Assembly: GCA_023228285.1 (NCBI GenBank)
Contig: JALOBM010000044.1
Location: forward strand, 1 to 17,765
Length of the DNA: 17,765 nt
DNA from: Candidatus Cloacimonadota bacterium
GTDB taxonomy: Bacteria; Cloacimonadota; Cloacimonadia; Cloacimonadales; Cloacimonadaceae
Reading direction: 5' to 3'
Every line of letters begins with the position of its first letter. Position 1 is the stretch's first letter. A program made the translations under genes and the position numbers. The notes below the pieces were generated by a model that did not search any database, was not told the origin of the DNA, and saw only the letters and a program-made list of their open reading frames with translations. Of this stretch, positions 17,244 to 17,765 are shown piece after piece.

Positions 17244-17350
17244 GTGGCAAACTCCGATTTGCCACTGAATCCGCAAGATTCTTCTTCAGGCAGCTGCGCT
17301 ACATAATGGAGGATCCGCTCCTCAGGAAAACGTAGCTTCGGAAAGCTACG
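17244..17350. repeat. Cluster of three perfect stem-loops
   Basis: Within 107 bp are GTGGCAAA/TTTGCCAC (17244-17251 and 17258-17265, 6-nt loop), GAGGA/TCCTC (17309-17313 and 17319-17323, 5-nt loop), and CGTAGCTT/AAGCTACG (17331-17338 and 17343-17350, CGGA tetraloop). None has a T-tract on either strand, so they are not simple terminators. They may be part of a structured RNA or of a repeated DNA element. Confidence 0.55.
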
Positions 17351-17394
17351 ATACGGCTTTGCATTTCTCCGATATCTATGACGTGCCAGAGGCA
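17345..17394. repeat. Imperfect repeat, right copy
   Basis: This stretch pairs with bases 1-47 in the same orientation: GCTACGAT at the start, CCGAT in the middle and CCAGAGGCA at the end are shared. It starts in the 3' arm of the 17331-17350 hairpin and ends 7 bp before the putative intron boundary. Confidence 0.45.
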
Positions 17395-17401
17395 TGAGGT
17401 A

Positions 17402-17765
17402 GTGCGCCTGTGCGCATTGCATATCAGATCGGTGCAAGTCCGATCCAGAGCATCGTCAAGCTCTGTAGCTGAAAGTAACTGCGTCACCGTCAGGTGGGGT
17501 GGGGAGCAACCGGAAGCGAACGACCAGTCCGTAGGATAACGAACTCGATTCGGCAGGATAAGTTGTCGAGCCTCCTTTTGTAAGGCGAAGACTAAGACCT
17601 GGATGAGCCAACGGGTGCATAATGAAGTGGGAGGTATTGAACAGTCTCATACAGCAAGGTAGACTATTTATGAAAAAGAACTTGACTGAGATACGAAGAT
17701 GAAAAAAAATGTAGTTGGTCGCTTGGCCTTAGATAGAGTATAAGAACTGAGGAATATAAAATGTC
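17402..17765 (+). mobile_element. Putative group II intron, 5' part (domain I onward), truncated by window end
   Basis: The sequence from 17402 begins GTGCGCC, matching the GUGYG 5' splice-site rule. It is followed by intron-like elements: a stem with loop in ATCGGTGCAAGTCCGAT, GAGC/GCTC hairpins, GAGCAACCGGAAGCGAACGA, and a purine-rich run with few long open frames. This resembles domain I-III sequence of bacterial group II introns. Domain V and the reverse transcriptase would lie beyond the window, so the assignment rests on pattern recognition only. The distance of about 360 nt to the likely protein start is short for a full-size IIA or IIB intron. Confidence 0.65.
17761..17765 (+). CDS. 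Likely start codon of the intron-encoded protein (partial)
   Basis: ATG at 17761 is preceded 7 nt away by GAGGA (17749-17753). Earlier ATGs at 17669 and 17700 close within about 15 codons. Only the first codon is in the window. If the intron call is right, this should open a reverse transcriptase/maturase. Confidence 0.35.

Larger units (their letters stand above)
16654..17401. other. Long intergenic stretch without a convincing gene
   Basis: About 750 bp contain no coding region I would defend. From left to right: an AT-rich promoter-like zone with a run of eight T (16714-16721); a perfect palindrome (16729-16747) and a looser relative (16768-16781); an unsupported 74-codon open frame (16821-17045); inverted arms GAAGCAG/CTGCTTC (17044-17050 and 17079-17085) enclosing the palindrome GTGATCAC; hairpins at 17244-17265, 17309-17323 and 17331-17350; and the right copy of the end repeat (17345-17394). 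The density of stem-loops suggests a structured RNA, a decayed mobile element, or both. Confidence 0.6.

Noticed and set aside
17054..17437. 127-codon minus-strand open frame
   Set aside because: It runs across the likely intron boundary and through three perfect hairpins, and the composition is odd (many R, P, C). The partial similarity to the minus strand of bases 1-47 is recorded as a repeat instead.
17429..17447. tRNA-like T-arm (ATCGG stem with TGCAAGT loop)
   Set aside because: No matching acceptor, D or anticodon arms are present around it; it fits better as a stem inside the group II intron domain I.
1..17765. CRISPR array, rRNA or complete tRNA gene
   Set aside because: No regularly spaced repeats and no rRNA or tRNA signatures were seen on either strand.

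Overview
The window is a chromosomal segment from a Gram-negative, diderm bacterium of moderate G+C. It carries an outer-membrane-type beta-barrel segment fused to a signal peptide peptidase, an endonuclease-type MutL, a cytoplasmic multi-PAS hybrid histidine kinase, and fused shikimate-pathway enzymes. This mix suggests the Fibrobacterota-Chlorobiota-Bacteroidota (FCB) side of the tree, perhaps Cloacimonadota. That placement is inference from gene content, not from a marker gene or a database match.

Layout. (a) 1-218 is a leader with a sigma70-like promoter and an inverted repeat. Its first ~47 bp resemble a ~50 bp stretch near the other end of the window. (b) 219-4739 encodes a 1506-residue soluble hybrid sensor kinase: four PAS regions, two GAF regions, HisKA, HATPase, two receivers and an HPt domain. 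(c) A YitT-family membrane protein lies convergent to it (minus strand, 4782-5747). (d) From a divergent intergenic region, a compact plus-strand operon runs from 5876 to 13817: nucleoside kinase with TGS domain, mutL, miaA, a parvulin-type prolyl isomerase, chorismate synthase fused to chorismate mutase, and 3-dehydroquinate dehydratase fused to shikimate dehydrogenase. Neighbouring genes overlap or are 1 nt apart, so translational coupling is likely. (e) A promoter within the last codons of the dehydratase/dehydrogenase gene probably serves the 822-residue SppA-like peptidase (13878-16346), which ends at a strong hairpin terminator. (f) A small unidentified gene lies on the minus strand (16390-16653), with a perfect palindrome upstream of it. 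(g) 16654-17401 has no convincing gene but holds several perfect stem-loops and the second copy of the end repeat. (h) From about 17402 the sequence looks like the 5' end of a group II intron. A Shine-Dalgarno-preceded ATG at 17761 would start its intron-encoded protein, which lies outside the window.

How the genes work together. The operon joins housekeeping functions with no obvious metabolic link: mismatch repair, tRNA i6A modification, protein folding and nucleoside phosphorylation. It also carries two fused shikimate-pathway genes that together cover dehydroquinate to shikimate and EPSP to prephenate. The most notable points are the AroC-chorismate mutase fusion (with a Tyr at a normally invariant His of chorismate synthase and a shortened mutase C-terminus), the barrel-SppA fusion, a Cys-rich parvulin, and the stem-loop/repeat region into which the putative intron has inserted.
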